Below, piece by piece: positions 23,038-30,531 of a stretch of 64,000 bases of DNA. A program made the translations under genes and the position numbers. Position 1 is the first letter of the stretch. Each line of letters begins with the position of its first letter. Source of the DNA: Streptomyces fuscichromogenes (GTDB lineage: Bacteria; Actinomycetota; Actinomycetes; Streptomycetales; Streptomycetaceae); the NCBI RefSeq assembly GCF_014645815.1, contig NZ_BMML01000020.1, forward strand, positions 138,387-202,386, read 5' to 3'. A model generated the notes under the pieces. That model was not told the origin of the DNA, ran no database searches, and worked only from the letters and a program-made list of their open reading frames with translations.

Positions 23038-24042
23038 ATGAGGAGCATTCGCAGCAGGCGCCGGTTGCTGGTCGCGGTGGGCACGGTGCTGGCCCTCGGT
23101 GCGGGGGCCTCGGCGTGCGGATCGTCGAACGACGGTGGCGGCTCGGGGAGTTCGGGCAGCGCCAAGGGCAAGAAGGTCAGGCTGATCACCGGGGTGAAGA
23201 GCGACCCCTTCTACATCACCATGACCTGTGCCGCGCAGCAGGAGGCCAAGGCCAAGGGGATGGACTTCACGGCTGACGGTTCCGCGCAGTGGGACGTGTC
23301 CGTGCAGCGGCCGCTGCTCGACTCGGTGGCGGCCGCGCGGCCCGACGGACTGCTGATCTCGCCGGTCGACACCAGCGCGCTGACGCCGTCGCTCAAACAG
23401 ATCCAGTCGGCGGGCACCAAGGTGGCGCTGGTGGACACGACGGTGACCGACCCGTCGATCGGTATCACCCGGATCTCCTCGGACAACGAGAAGGGCGGCC
23501 GGGTCGCCGCCGACGCGCTGGCCAAGCTGATGAACAAGAAGGGCTCGGTCATCGTCATCAGCGTCAAGCCCGGCGTGTCGACGACCGACGCGCGGATCAA
23601 GGGCTTCACCGAGGAGATGGCCAAGTACCCGGACATCAAGGTGCTGCCCACGCTGTACGACAACGACCTGCCGGCCACCGCGGCCTCCCAGATCCAGTCG
23701 ACGCTCGCCGCCCACCCGGACCTCGGCGGGGTGTTCGCGGGCAACACCAACACCGGTCAGGGCATCGCCACCGGGCTGAAGCAGGCCGGCAAGGAGGGCA
23801 CGGTGAAGGTGGCGGCGTTCGACGCCGAGCCGGACGAGATCGCCTCGCTGAAGTCGGGCACCCTCCAGGTGCTGGTCGCCCAGGACCCGGCGGCGATCGG
23901 CCGGCAGGCGGTGGACCAGCTGGCCGACGCCTTCGAGGGCAAGTCGGTCAGCAAGTCGATCGGCACCGACATGGTGGCGATCACCAAGGACAACATGAAC
24001 GAACCGTCGGTCAGCAAGTACTTCTACAAGTCGCAGTGCTGA
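23038..24042 (+). CDS. Sugar-binding lipoprotein of the ABC importer
   Basis: 334 residues. Signal peptide with lipobox AGASAC (acylated Cys27), then a Ser/Gly linker and the periplasmic-binding-protein type-4 fold (KVRLITGVKSDPFYITMTCA, DGLLISPVDTSAL, DNEKGGRVAADALAKL, GVFAGNTNTGQGIA, VAAFDAEPDEI). ATG 23038 is preferred: AAGGAGG is 8 nt upstream. An ATG at 22984 overlapping the permease stop would add 18 residues, including a duplicated MTES. The best match in style is fructose/ribose-like binding proteins; the actual sugar is not determined. Confidence 0.9.
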   Translation: MRSIRSRRRLLVAVGTVLALGAGASACGSSNDGGGSGSSGSAKGKKVRLITGVKSDPFYITMTCAAQQEAKAKGMDFTADGSAQWDVSVQRPLLDSVAAARPDGLLISPVDTSALTPSLKQIQSAGTKVALVDTTVTDPSIGITRISSDNEKGGRVAADALAKLMNKKGSVIVISVKPGVSTTDARIKGFTEEMAKYPDIKVLPTLYDNDLPATAASQIQSTLAAHPDLGGVFAGNTNTGQGIATGLKQAGKEGTVKVAAFDAEPDEIASLKSGTLQVLVAQDPAAIGRQAVDQLADAFEGKSVSKSIGTDMVAITKDNMNEPSVSKYFYKSQC

Positions 24043-24065
24043 CCGGGCGGTACTGAACGGTCAAC

Positions 24066-24101
24066 GGCCGGGCGGACCCACCCTCTTGGGCCTGCCCGGC
24101 C
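24066..24101 (+). terminator. Hairpin terminator of the sugar importer operon
   Basis: GGCCGGGCGGACCC (24066-24079) and GGGCCTGCCCGGCC (24088-24101) pair with two mismatches. It lies between the convergent lipoprotein and CBM2-fusion genes. Confidence 0.7.
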
Positions 24102-24127
24102 GCCGGTCGTGCGGACGACCCGGCTGC

Positions 24128-25633
24128 TCAGCTCAGCGAGCAGGAGTCGCCGTTCAGCGTGAAGGCGTACGGCGCCGAGTTGGAGCCGCTCCAGGTGCCG
24201 AGGAAACCGAAGGACAGGGTGCCGCCCGCGGCTACCGACTGGTTGTAGTCGGCGGCGTCGGCGGTGACCACACCACCGTTCTGGCTGACGGTCGCGTCCC
24301 ACATCTGGGTGACCTTCTGGCCGTTCCGGAAGGACCACTGGACCCGCCAGCCGGACAGCGCCTGGGTGGTGCTGACGGTGACGGTGGACTGGAAACCGTC
24401 GGTCCACTGGTTGACCAGGTCGTAGGAGACCCGGCAGGTGGCCGCCGTCGAGGCGGTCGGGGTGGCGGTGTCGGTGTCGGTGGCGTGGTGGCCGGTGCTC
24501 GCCGTGGCCGTCGAGGTGCCCTGGGGCTCCGGGTCGGGATTGTCGTGGGCCGGCTTCCCGGTGGTCGCCGAGGAGGACGGCGCCGCGGAGGCGGCGTGCG
24601 TGCGGGTCGGGTCGGCCGACGGGACGGCGACGGTGGGGTCGGCGACCGGCTGGCGGTCGTCCTGGGAGGCGCTGGCCGTGTCGTCGCCGGAGCCGCCGCC
24701 CATCGGCATCATCGACACGCCGAGCGCCACCAGTGAGATCAGCACCGCGGCGCCGAGCAGACCGTGCCGCAGCACCTTGCCCCGGCCGCTGCTCTCCTTG
24801 GGGTCGCCACCGTCGTGGTCGGCGATGACCGGGCGGACCGGGCCGAGCCGTACCTCGGCGGCGCGGCGGCGGCGCTCCAGGTAGGCGAGACCGCCCCAGC
24901 CGATGACCCCGCCGGCGAGCGCCGCGGGCAGTCCGCCGCCGTGCAGCCGCAGACAGGCGGCGGCCTCGGCGCACTGCACACAGGTGGCGAGGTGCCGGGA
25001 GAGGTCGTCGGGCGTGTCGGCGGCCGAGGACCGGGTGACCGCGTCGAGGAGCCGGGCGTAGCTGCGGCACTCCGCGTCCATCGGCGTGTCGAGGTGGGCG
25101 CGGTGGCAGCGGTCGCGGAAGAGCCCGCGCACCTGCTCCAGTTCCTGGGCGGCGACGGCCGGATCGAGGCCGAGCCGGCGCGCCACGGAGGGCAGTGGCA
25201 GCGCCTCCACCTCGGCGAGCCACAGCAGTTCGGCGTCCGCCTCCTGCATGTCCCGCAGGCCGCGCAGCGCGACGGGCCGCTGCAACGGCGTACCCGTGTA
25301 GCGCGCGGCCTTCTCGGAGTTGAGCCAGAGCCGTAGGTCCGGGTCGAGCTTGTGCCCGAGCCCTTCGGCCTCCCAGGCGGCCGCCGTGGTGCGGACGGCG
25401 GTGAGCAGCAGCGGGATCATCGGCAGCCGGGCGGCGCGCCGTCCGGAACTTCGGACCGGCGTGAAGTCCGCGTCACGGGCCTCGTGCATACCGAGCGCGA
25501 AGGCTTCGGTGGCCAGTTGGTTGGCCGTCAGAGAGCCGGACGTGCACAGGTCGGCGTAGGAGAGCACTGCGTCCCAGCATTCGGAGAACAGCGCTGCCTC
25601 AGCGGCGTCCTGAGGGGTCGGCAGGTCGGGCAT
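24128..25633 (-). CDS. Sigma-like protein fused to zinc finger, membrane segment and CBM2
   Basis: 501 residues. Residues 10-50 and 125-180 resemble ECF sigma regions 2 and 4 (region 4-like ELLWLAEVEALPLPSVARRL). A zinc-finger anti-sigma signature follows (H214-x3-C218-x2-C221), then a membrane segment (about 288-308), a Ser/Thr/Pro stalk (310-397) and a C-terminal carbohydrate-binding module of the CBM2 type (398-501, bracketed by Cys400 and Cys498, with exposed Trp410, Trp429, Trp433, Trp446 and Trp481). The topology places DNA-binding parts inside and the CBM outside. It may sense cellulose-like polymers and release or gate a transcription factor. No separate sigma gene is adjacent. Confidence 0.78.
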   Translation of the reverse strand: MPDLPTPQDAAEAALFSECWDAVLSYADLCTSGSLTANQLATEAFALGMHEARDADFTPVRSSGRRAARLPMIPLLLTAVRTTAAAWEAEGLGHKLDPDLRLWLNSEKAARYTGTPLQRPVALRGLRDMQEADAELLWLAEVEALPLPSVARRLGLDPAVAAQELEQVRGLFRDRCHRAHLDTPMDAECRSYARLLDAVTRSSAADTPDDLSRHLATCVQCAEAAACLRLHGGGLPAALAGGVIGWGGLAYLERRRRAAEVRLGPVRPVIADHDGGDPKESSGRGKVLRHGLLGAAVLISLVALGVSMMPMGGGSGDDTASASQDDRQPVADPTVAVPSADPTRTHAASAAPSSSATTGKPAHDNPDPEPQGTSTATASTGHHATDTDTATPTASTAATCRVSYDLVNQWTDGFQSTVTVSTTQALSGWRVQWSFRNGQKVTQMWDATVSQNGGVVTADAADYNQSVAAGGTLSFGFLGTWSGSNSAPYAFTLNGDSCSLS

Positions 25634-25952
25634 GGGTCTCCTGCATCCAAAGCGAGGTCAACTCACCGTATCGGCAACGGAGTTGGGGGGAACCTCGCGG
25701 CAGGCCCGAGCTTTTCACGTCTCCCGCACAACTGACAAGCGGCATATTCAATACCGGTTACCGGTGGTCGCGCCACGGATTCTCCCCGTCACCCATACCA
25801 CCTGTCACCGGCGTCACGTCAACCCGCCGCGTCCAGTTGCCCGTCCGGAGAACGCCCTCGTGTCCACCGTGTCCCACAACTCCGCCCCCTAGTACGGACA
25901 GCGACCGCGTTTCGACTCACCGTTCTCGAAAGTCACTTGCGCCCGCCGGGTG
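25634..25952. other. 319-bp intergenic region, upstream of the CBM2-fusion gene
   Basis: Promoter region of the CBM2-fusion gene (reading leftwards) and 3' flank of the radical-SAM gene. It contains the palindrome ACCGGTTACCGGT at 25753-25765. I see no ORF worth calling and no strong terminator. Confidence 0.45.
25753..25765. promoter_or_regulatory. ACCGGT direct/palindromic operator-like site
   Basis: ACCGGT-T-ACCGGT is a perfect odd palindrome made of two ACCGGT units, 120 bp upstream of the CBM2-fusion start. It may be an operator for that gene. Confidence 0.35.
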
Positions 25953-27281
25953 TCACGCCCGCGTCGGCTCCACCGCGGGCAGGCTGTCCATGAAGGAACT
26001 GACCGAGAAGACCGCGCGGCCGGGTCCGGGCTCACCGTAACCGGGCGGGGAGGAGAGGCCGAAGTCCTCCATCGTCTGACGGTAGGCCTGGAGCAGCCGG
26101 ATGTGGTACTCCAGCGGGGCGCCCTGCGGGTTGGCCTTGCCGAGCGGGGTGGTCGGCTCCGGGCACCAGGTGGTGAAGCGGGGCGTGATGCCGTGCGACA
26201 TGAAGAAGCGCAGCCCCTCGGTGGTCGACTCGATCGCCTCGTCGACGGTCTTGAAGCCGAAGGGCTCGGCCATCTCCACACCGGCCACGAAGTTGGGGAT
26301 CACATTGCGGGCGCCGAAGATCTCGGCGGAGTCCAGGATCCGCTTGTGCCACTCGTCCCGGCCGACGTACCGCTCCTTGCCCGGGCAGTACATCTTGAAC
26401 AGGTACTCGTCCCACACCTCGTAGTTGGGGTGGTAGATCTGCACGCCGTAGTCCTTGAACCGCTGCACGTCGTCGCGCGGCAGCGCCTGGGCGACGACCT
26501 TGCCGATCCACCGCCCGGGGAACCGCTCCTCGATGGCCTTGGCGTAGTGGCCGTAGAAGTCGGCCTCGTCGCGCCCGGAGACGGTCTTGGTGATCGCGCC
26601 ACCGGTCAGCGTGTAGGCGGTGGACGTCTTCGCGGTGTCGTACCGGTCGATGATCTCCAGGGCTTCGAGGACCTCCTCGACGTCCTTCACCCCGGTGTAC
26701 GGCCGCCCGGCCGCCTTGTGCTGGCGCCAGTTGTGGTTGATGTCGCAGTACTGGCACTCCTCCTTGGCGCCGAAGTACTGGCAGACCCGGAAGACGGTGA
26801 GGTAGATCAGGTAGCCCCACTGGATGGTCGGGGCCACCTCCATCACGGACTTCCCGTTGGAGAGCTTGTGCCGGTAGTACTCCGGCATCGGGGGCACCCC
26901 GACGTCGGCGATCCGCTTCCCGTCGAGGTAGAGCCCGAGCATGCCCTCGTCGTCGGCGGCGACGCGGTACGGCGAGGCGGGGTTCACCCGCACCGACACC
27001 ACGGTCCGGCGCAGGTCGTACGGCCCGCCGGTGAGGATGATCTCCTCCGGGGGCCGGCGCAGCGCGGCCTCGCCCAGCTCGGGCAGGGTGCCGTGGTCGA
27101 AGGAGAAGATGAAGTACGACTTCGGCTTGACCTCGCCGGCTGCCTCGTTGGTGGTATCGCTCAGCGCGGAGGGGTCGAAGGCGACACCGCCCCGGAGCAG
27201 GTCCTCCTTGAAGACGGCTTCCCGCGGTACCTGCGGGAACCTCTCCATCAGATCTTCGACCAGCGCGGTACGGCTGCCCAT
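25953..27281 (-). CDS. Radical-SAM-like protein with Cx8CxxC cluster motif
   Basis: 442 residues. The cluster motif is Cys167-x8-Cys176-x2-Cys179 (CQYFGAKEECQYCDINHNW) instead of the classical CxxxCxxC. The rest fits a TIM-barrel radical-SAM enzyme: AYTLTGGAI (GGE-like SAM contact), RWIGKVVAQALP, NYEVWDEYLFKMYCPG, RNVIPNFVAGVEMAEPFGF and TPRFTTWCPEPTTPLG. It would cleave S-adenosylmethionine to start radical chemistry; the substrate is unknown. GGAGGAG is 7 nt before ATG 27281. A flavin/PLP-oxidase-fold protein gene is 58 bp upstream on the same strand. Confidence 0.82.
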   Translation of the reverse strand: MGSRTALVEDLMERFPQVPREAVFKEDLLRGGVAFDPSALSDTTNEAAGEVKPKSYFIFSFDHGTLPELGEAALRRPPEEIILTGGPYDLRRTVVSVRVNPASPYRVAADDEGMLGLYLDGKRIADVGVPPMPEYYRHKLSNGKSVMEVAPTIQWGYLIYLTVFRVCQYFGAKEECQYCDINHNWRQHKAAGRPYTGVKDVEEVLEALEIIDRYDTAKTSTAYTLTGGAITKTVSGRDEADFYGHYAKAIEERFPGRWIGKVVAQALPRDDVQRFKDYGVQIYHPNYEVWDEYLFKMYCPGKERYVGRDEWHKRILDSAEIFGARNVIPNFVAGVEMAEPFGFKTVDEAIESTTEGLRFFMSHGITPRFTTWCPEPTTPLGKANPQGAPLEYHIRLLQAYRQTMEDFGLSSPPGYGEPGPGRAVFSVSSFMDSLPAVEPTRA

Positions 27282-27339
27282 CCCGTTTCTCCTCCCGGCT
27301 TCGGCGTTCGACTCCTCACGGTATGCCCATGCCCGGCCG

Positions 27340-28014
27340 TCAGCCGTGCCGGGTCCCCGCACGGCGAGCGATGTGTCCCGGTACGGGAGTGTTCGGAGGC
27401 AATGCGGGATCCGCCATCGGCGCGCCCCAGGCCGCGGTCAGCGGCAGGACACCCGCCCACAGCCCCAGCTCCGCGTCCGGTCCGTCGCCGTCGTCCGGCG
27501 CTCCGGTGCGGATCTTGACGGAGGCCTCTTCCAGTGAGAGGGCGAGCAGGGTGGTGGCGGCCAGCTCCCTGCGGTTCGGACGGCGGGCGTACGACCACTG
27601 CCCCGGCGCCGAGTGTTCGGTGAGCAGGCGCAGGCCCGTGAGCTTCTCCTCGGGGTCGGTCACCTTGCGGGCGGTGCCGTGGATCATCGCGCTGCGGTAG
27701 TTGACGCCGTGCTCGAAGACCGACCGCGCCAGCACCAGGCCGTCGACATGGGTCACGGTGACGCACACCGGGGTCCCGCCCGCGAGGCTGCGGCCGGCGA
27801 CCGAACCGTGCAGAAAGAGGTGCCGCTCGTCGCGTCCGTACACCGTCGGCACGACCAGCGGGCGCCCGTCGATCACCACCCCCAGATGGCACACGAACCC
27901 GGCGTCGAGAATCGCCTCCAGCTCGGCCCGGTCCAGACTGCCCTGCTCGCGCAGCCGGCGATGACGGGTGCGGTCGGTCACGGGAAGGCGCGGCGGGAGC
28001 GGGTCGGGAGCCAT
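27340..28014 (-). CDS. Pyridoxamine-phosphate-oxidase-fold FMN-binding protein
   Basis: 224 residues. Split-barrel flavin-binding fold: ILDAGFVCHLGVVIDGRPLV, DERHLFLHGSVAGRSL, VCVTVTHVDGLVLARS, VNYRSAMIHGTARKV, as in PNPOx-like/Nim-like proteins. It may reduce or oxidise a small cofactor. It precedes the radical-SAM gene (58 bp) and the two may be co-transcribed, but a functional link is only inferred. The ATG start at 28014 is the first reasonable one. Confidence 0.8.
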   Translation of the reverse strand: MAPDPLPPRLPVTDRTRHRRLREQGSLDRAELEAILDAGFVCHLGVVIDGRPLVVPTVYGRDERHLFLHGSVAGRSLAGGTPVCVTVTHVDGLVLARSVFEHGVNYRSAMIHGTARKVTDPEEKLTGLRLLTEHSAPGQWSYARRPNRRELAATTLLALSLEEASVKIRTGAPDDGDGPDAELGLWAGVLPLTAAWGAPMADPALPPNTPVPGHIARRAGTRHG

Positions 28015-28127
28015 ACCGGCACGCTAGCGATACCGCAGCGGAATGGCCACACCATTGCTGACCCCGGCAATCGCCCACCCCCAGGACAACGAAATCCGCA
28101 GATCACACCGACCACCCGACCACAGCG

Positions 28128-28293
28128 TCAGCCGACCGCACCCCGTCGGTGTCAGCCGACCGCGGCCCTTCGCCGTCAGCCGACCGCACCCCGTCGCCCT
28201 CAGCCACCCACACCCCCGTCGCCCTCAGCCACCCGCGGCCCTTCGCCTTCAACGGCCCGCGGGCCCGCCCTCAACCGCCCGCGGCCCGCCGTG
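28128..28293. repeat. Degenerate 24-bp tandem repeats
   Basis: About seven units beginning TCAGCCGACCGC, TCAGCCACCC or TCAACCGCCC start at 28128, 28152, 28176, 28200, 28225, 28249 and 28271. They fill the gap downstream of the LacI gene and run into its last codons. Units diverge progressively toward the gene. Confidence 0.8.
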
Positions 28294-29359
28294 TCGACTC
28301 CCGCAGCACCACGTGCGTCCCCAGCACCAGATGCTGCCCGTCCGGCAGCTCGTCGCGGTGCAGGGCGAGACGGACGGCGGCGCGGCCCAGTTCCTCCTGG
28401 GGCACGTGCACCGTGGTGAGCGTCGGGTAGACGTCCCGGGCGACCGGGATGTCGTCGTAGCCCGCCACGGCGATGTCGTCGGGGATACGGCGCCCGGACT
28501 CCCGGACTGCCTGGATCACGCCCGTGGCGATCATGTCGGTGGCCGCGAAGACCGCCGTGAACTCCCGCCCGGAGGTGAGCAGTTCGCGGGCGGCCTGGTA
28601 GCCGTAGGCGCGGGAGAAGACGCCGTCGAGGACGAGGTCCGGATCCGGCGCGAGGCCGAGGAGCTCATGGGCGCGGGTGAAGCCTGCGATGCGCTGGGCG
28701 CTGGTGGACAGGCCGGGAACCCGGCCCAGGTAGGCGACGCGCCGGTGGCCGCCGGAGAGCAGGTGGCTGGTGAGGGCGAAGGCGCCGCCCTCGTTGTCGT
28801 AGTCGACGACCGTGGCCGGGACGCCGGGGCCGAGCGGCGGGCGGCCGACCAGGACCAGCCGGGAGCCGGACCGGTCCAGGGCGTGCGCGAAGTGGGTCAT
28901 CCGGTCGTGGTAGGCCTTGTCCTGAAGGGCCCCGCCCACCACGATCACCGCGTCGGCCCGCTGCTCCCGCATGGTCTCCACGACGGCGAGGATGCGTCGC
29001 GGGTCGCCGTGCGTGGTGCAGAGCATGCACAGCCGGCCCTCCGCCGAGGCCTGTTCCTCGACCCCGCGGGCGATGTGCGCGTAGAAGGGGCCGGTGACGT
29101 CGTCCACGACGAAGGCGACCGTCTTGTTGGTGGCGCCGCCGAGCGCGCGGGCGTGCGCGTTGACCACGTAGTCCAGCTCGTGCATCGCCTTGAGGACCTT
29201 GGCCCGGGTGGCGGCGGCCACCGGGTAGGTGCCGCCCAGGACCCGGGAGACGGTCGACGCGGAGACCCCGGCCCGCGCGGCCACGTCCCGTACCGTCGAG
29301 GCGTCCCCGTTCAGCGCCGGCTGCGTCCTCTTCGCCACCGCTCGGCTCCCCTTCGTCAT
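28271..29359 (-). CDS. LacI-family regulator (LacI-2)
   Basis: 362 residues. HTH STVRDVAARAGVSASTVSRV and hinge NAHARALGG, then the effector domain (VAFVVDDVTGPFYAHIARGV, ADAVIVVGGALQ, VDYDNEGGAFALTSHLL, HRRVAYLGRVPG, IAVAGYDDIPVARD). The recognition helix is identical to that of the LacI at 49990-51054, and the two proteins align throughout, so they probably share operator sequence (AACCGGTT-type). It lies just downstream of the 2-hydroxyacid dehydrogenase gene, 50 bp apart. The last residues lie in the 24-bp repeat zone. Confidence 0.88.
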   Translation of the reverse strand: MTKGSRAVAKRTQPALNGDASTVRDVAARAGVSASTVSRVLGGTYPVAAATRAKVLKAMHELDYVVNAHARALGGATNKTVAFVVDDVTGPFYAHIARGVEEQASAEGRLCMLCTTHGDPRRILAVVETMREQRADAVIVVGGALQDKAYHDRMTHFAHALDRSGSRLVLVGRPPLGPGVPATVVDYDNEGGAFALTSHLLSGGHRRVAYLGRVPGLSTSAQRIAGFTRAHELLGLAPDPDLVLDGVFSRAYGYQAARELLTSGREFTAVFAATDMIATGVIQAVRESGRRIPDDIAVAGYDDIPVARDVYPTLTTVHVPQEELGRAAVRLALHRDELPDGQHLVLGTHVVLRESTRRAAGG

Positions 29360-29409
29360 GTGTTCAGGTCACCCTACGAGACGGCCGGAGCCGCCCGGCG
29401 GACGGCCCG

Positions 29410-30417
29410 TCACGCGGCCCGCTCCAGGACCGAGTGGTCGACGGCGTACCGCAGACCGTCGCCGGTCAGCAGCCGCCCGGCCTCCTCCACGACGGTGAGC
29501 CCGAGCCTGGCCAGCTCGTTGCCCTGCGAGCCGGCCAGGTGCGGGGTGAGGAAGGCGCCCGGGAGGTCGAAGAGCGGGGAGCCGGCGGGCAGCGGCTCGG
29601 GGTCGGTCACGTCGAGGATCGCGGTCAGACGGCCGGTGCGCAGCTCCTCGATCAGGGCGTCGTGGTCGAGGAGGGAGCCGCGCGCGGTGTTGATCAGTAC
29701 CGATCCGGTGGGCATCAGGGCGAGCTCGCGGGCGCCGAGGAGGTGCCTGGTCTCCGGGGTCTGGGGGGCGTGCACGGTCACGATGTCCGAGGTGCGCAGC
29801 AGTTCGTCCAGCGGCAGCAGGGGGACGCCGAGCCGGGCGGCCTCCGCCTCGTCCACGTAGGGGTCGGCGAGGGCGACCGTCAGGTCGTACGGGCGCAGGA
29901 GTTCGAGGAGCCGGCGGCCGATGCGGGAGGCGCCGACGATGCCGACCCGGCGGTGGAAGTTGCCGATGCCGGGGACGATGTCGCCGTACGGGAAGGTGCG
30001 GCGGGTGCGCAGCAGGTCGCGGTGGGCGAAGACGTCCTTTCCGGCGAGCAGGATCATCGCGAGGGTGTACTCGGCGACCGGCAGCGCGTTGGCGGCGGCG
30101 GCCGAGGAGACCGCGATGCCGCGCCGCCACACCTCGGGGGTGGTGAAGCCCTTGACCGAACCGGCCGCGTGCAGCACCGCCCGCAGTTTCGGCGCCAGGT
30201 CCAGGGCGGCCGCGTCCAGCACCGGGCAGCCCCAGCCGGTGACCAGGACCTCGGTGCGGGCGAGCGCCTCCCGTACCGAGGGATCGGTGAAGTCGTGCGC
30301 CACCAGAGTGGGATCGATTTCTACGTGCTCGCACAGTCGCGCGAGCACCTCCGGCGGAAAGACGTGCGGCACGTTCTGGGCCGTCATGGCGAACAGTGCC
30401 TGGGGACGCTCGGGCAA
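29410..30417 (-). CDS. D-isomer-specific 2-hydroxyacid dehydrogenase
   Basis: 335 residues. NAD-binding domain with the Rossmann motif VGIVGASRIGRRLLELL, then DIVTVHAPQTPETRHLL, LINTARGSLLD (catalytic Arg), and DVTDPEPLPAGSPL (Glu) to FLTPHLAGSQ (His). It would interconvert 2-keto acids and D-2-hydroxy acids using NAD(P)H. With LacI-2 downstream and alditol oxidase divergent, it may act on a sugar-acid intermediate. The start at 30417 is acceptable; an imperfect AACCGGT site lies 34 bp upstream. Confidence 0.87.
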   Translation of the reverse strand: MPERPQALFAMTAQNVPHVFPPEVLARLCEHVEIDPTLVAHDFTDPSVREALARTEVLVTGWGCPVLDAAALDLAPKLRAVLHAAGSVKGFTTPEVWRRGIAVSSAAAANALPVAEYTLAMILLAGKDVFAHRDLLRTRRTFPYGDIVPGIGNFHRRVGIVGASRIGRRLLELLRPYDLTVALADPYVDEAEAARLGVPLLPLDELLRTSDIVTVHAPQTPETRHLLGARELALMPTGSVLINTARGSLLDHDALIEELRTGRLTAILDVTDPEPLPAGSPLFDLPGAFLTPHLAGSQGNELARLGLTVVEEAGRLLTGDGLRYAVDHSVLERAA

Positions 30418-30450
30418 GGAAGTGACCTTCCGGCTCGGTGACGCGCGGAT

Positions 30451-30462
30451 AGCAACCGGTCT
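30451..30462. promoter_or_regulatory. AACCGGT-type operator-like half site
   Basis: AGCAACCGGTCT resembles the GCAACCGGTTGC sites at 59236 and 59325 and lies in the 114-bp divergent region between the 2-hydroxyacid dehydrogenase and aldO. Only the left half matches fully. Confidence 0.4.
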
Positions 30463-30531
30463 CTACCGTAGGTCTCGGCGAATGAGAGGGTCAATGGACA
30501 GGCACTCCCCGACAGGAATGGGACGGCAGAG

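Noticed and set aside
28128..28293. Possible CRISPR array
   Set aside because: The units are contiguous 24-bp tandem repeats without unique spacers, and no cas genes are in the window.
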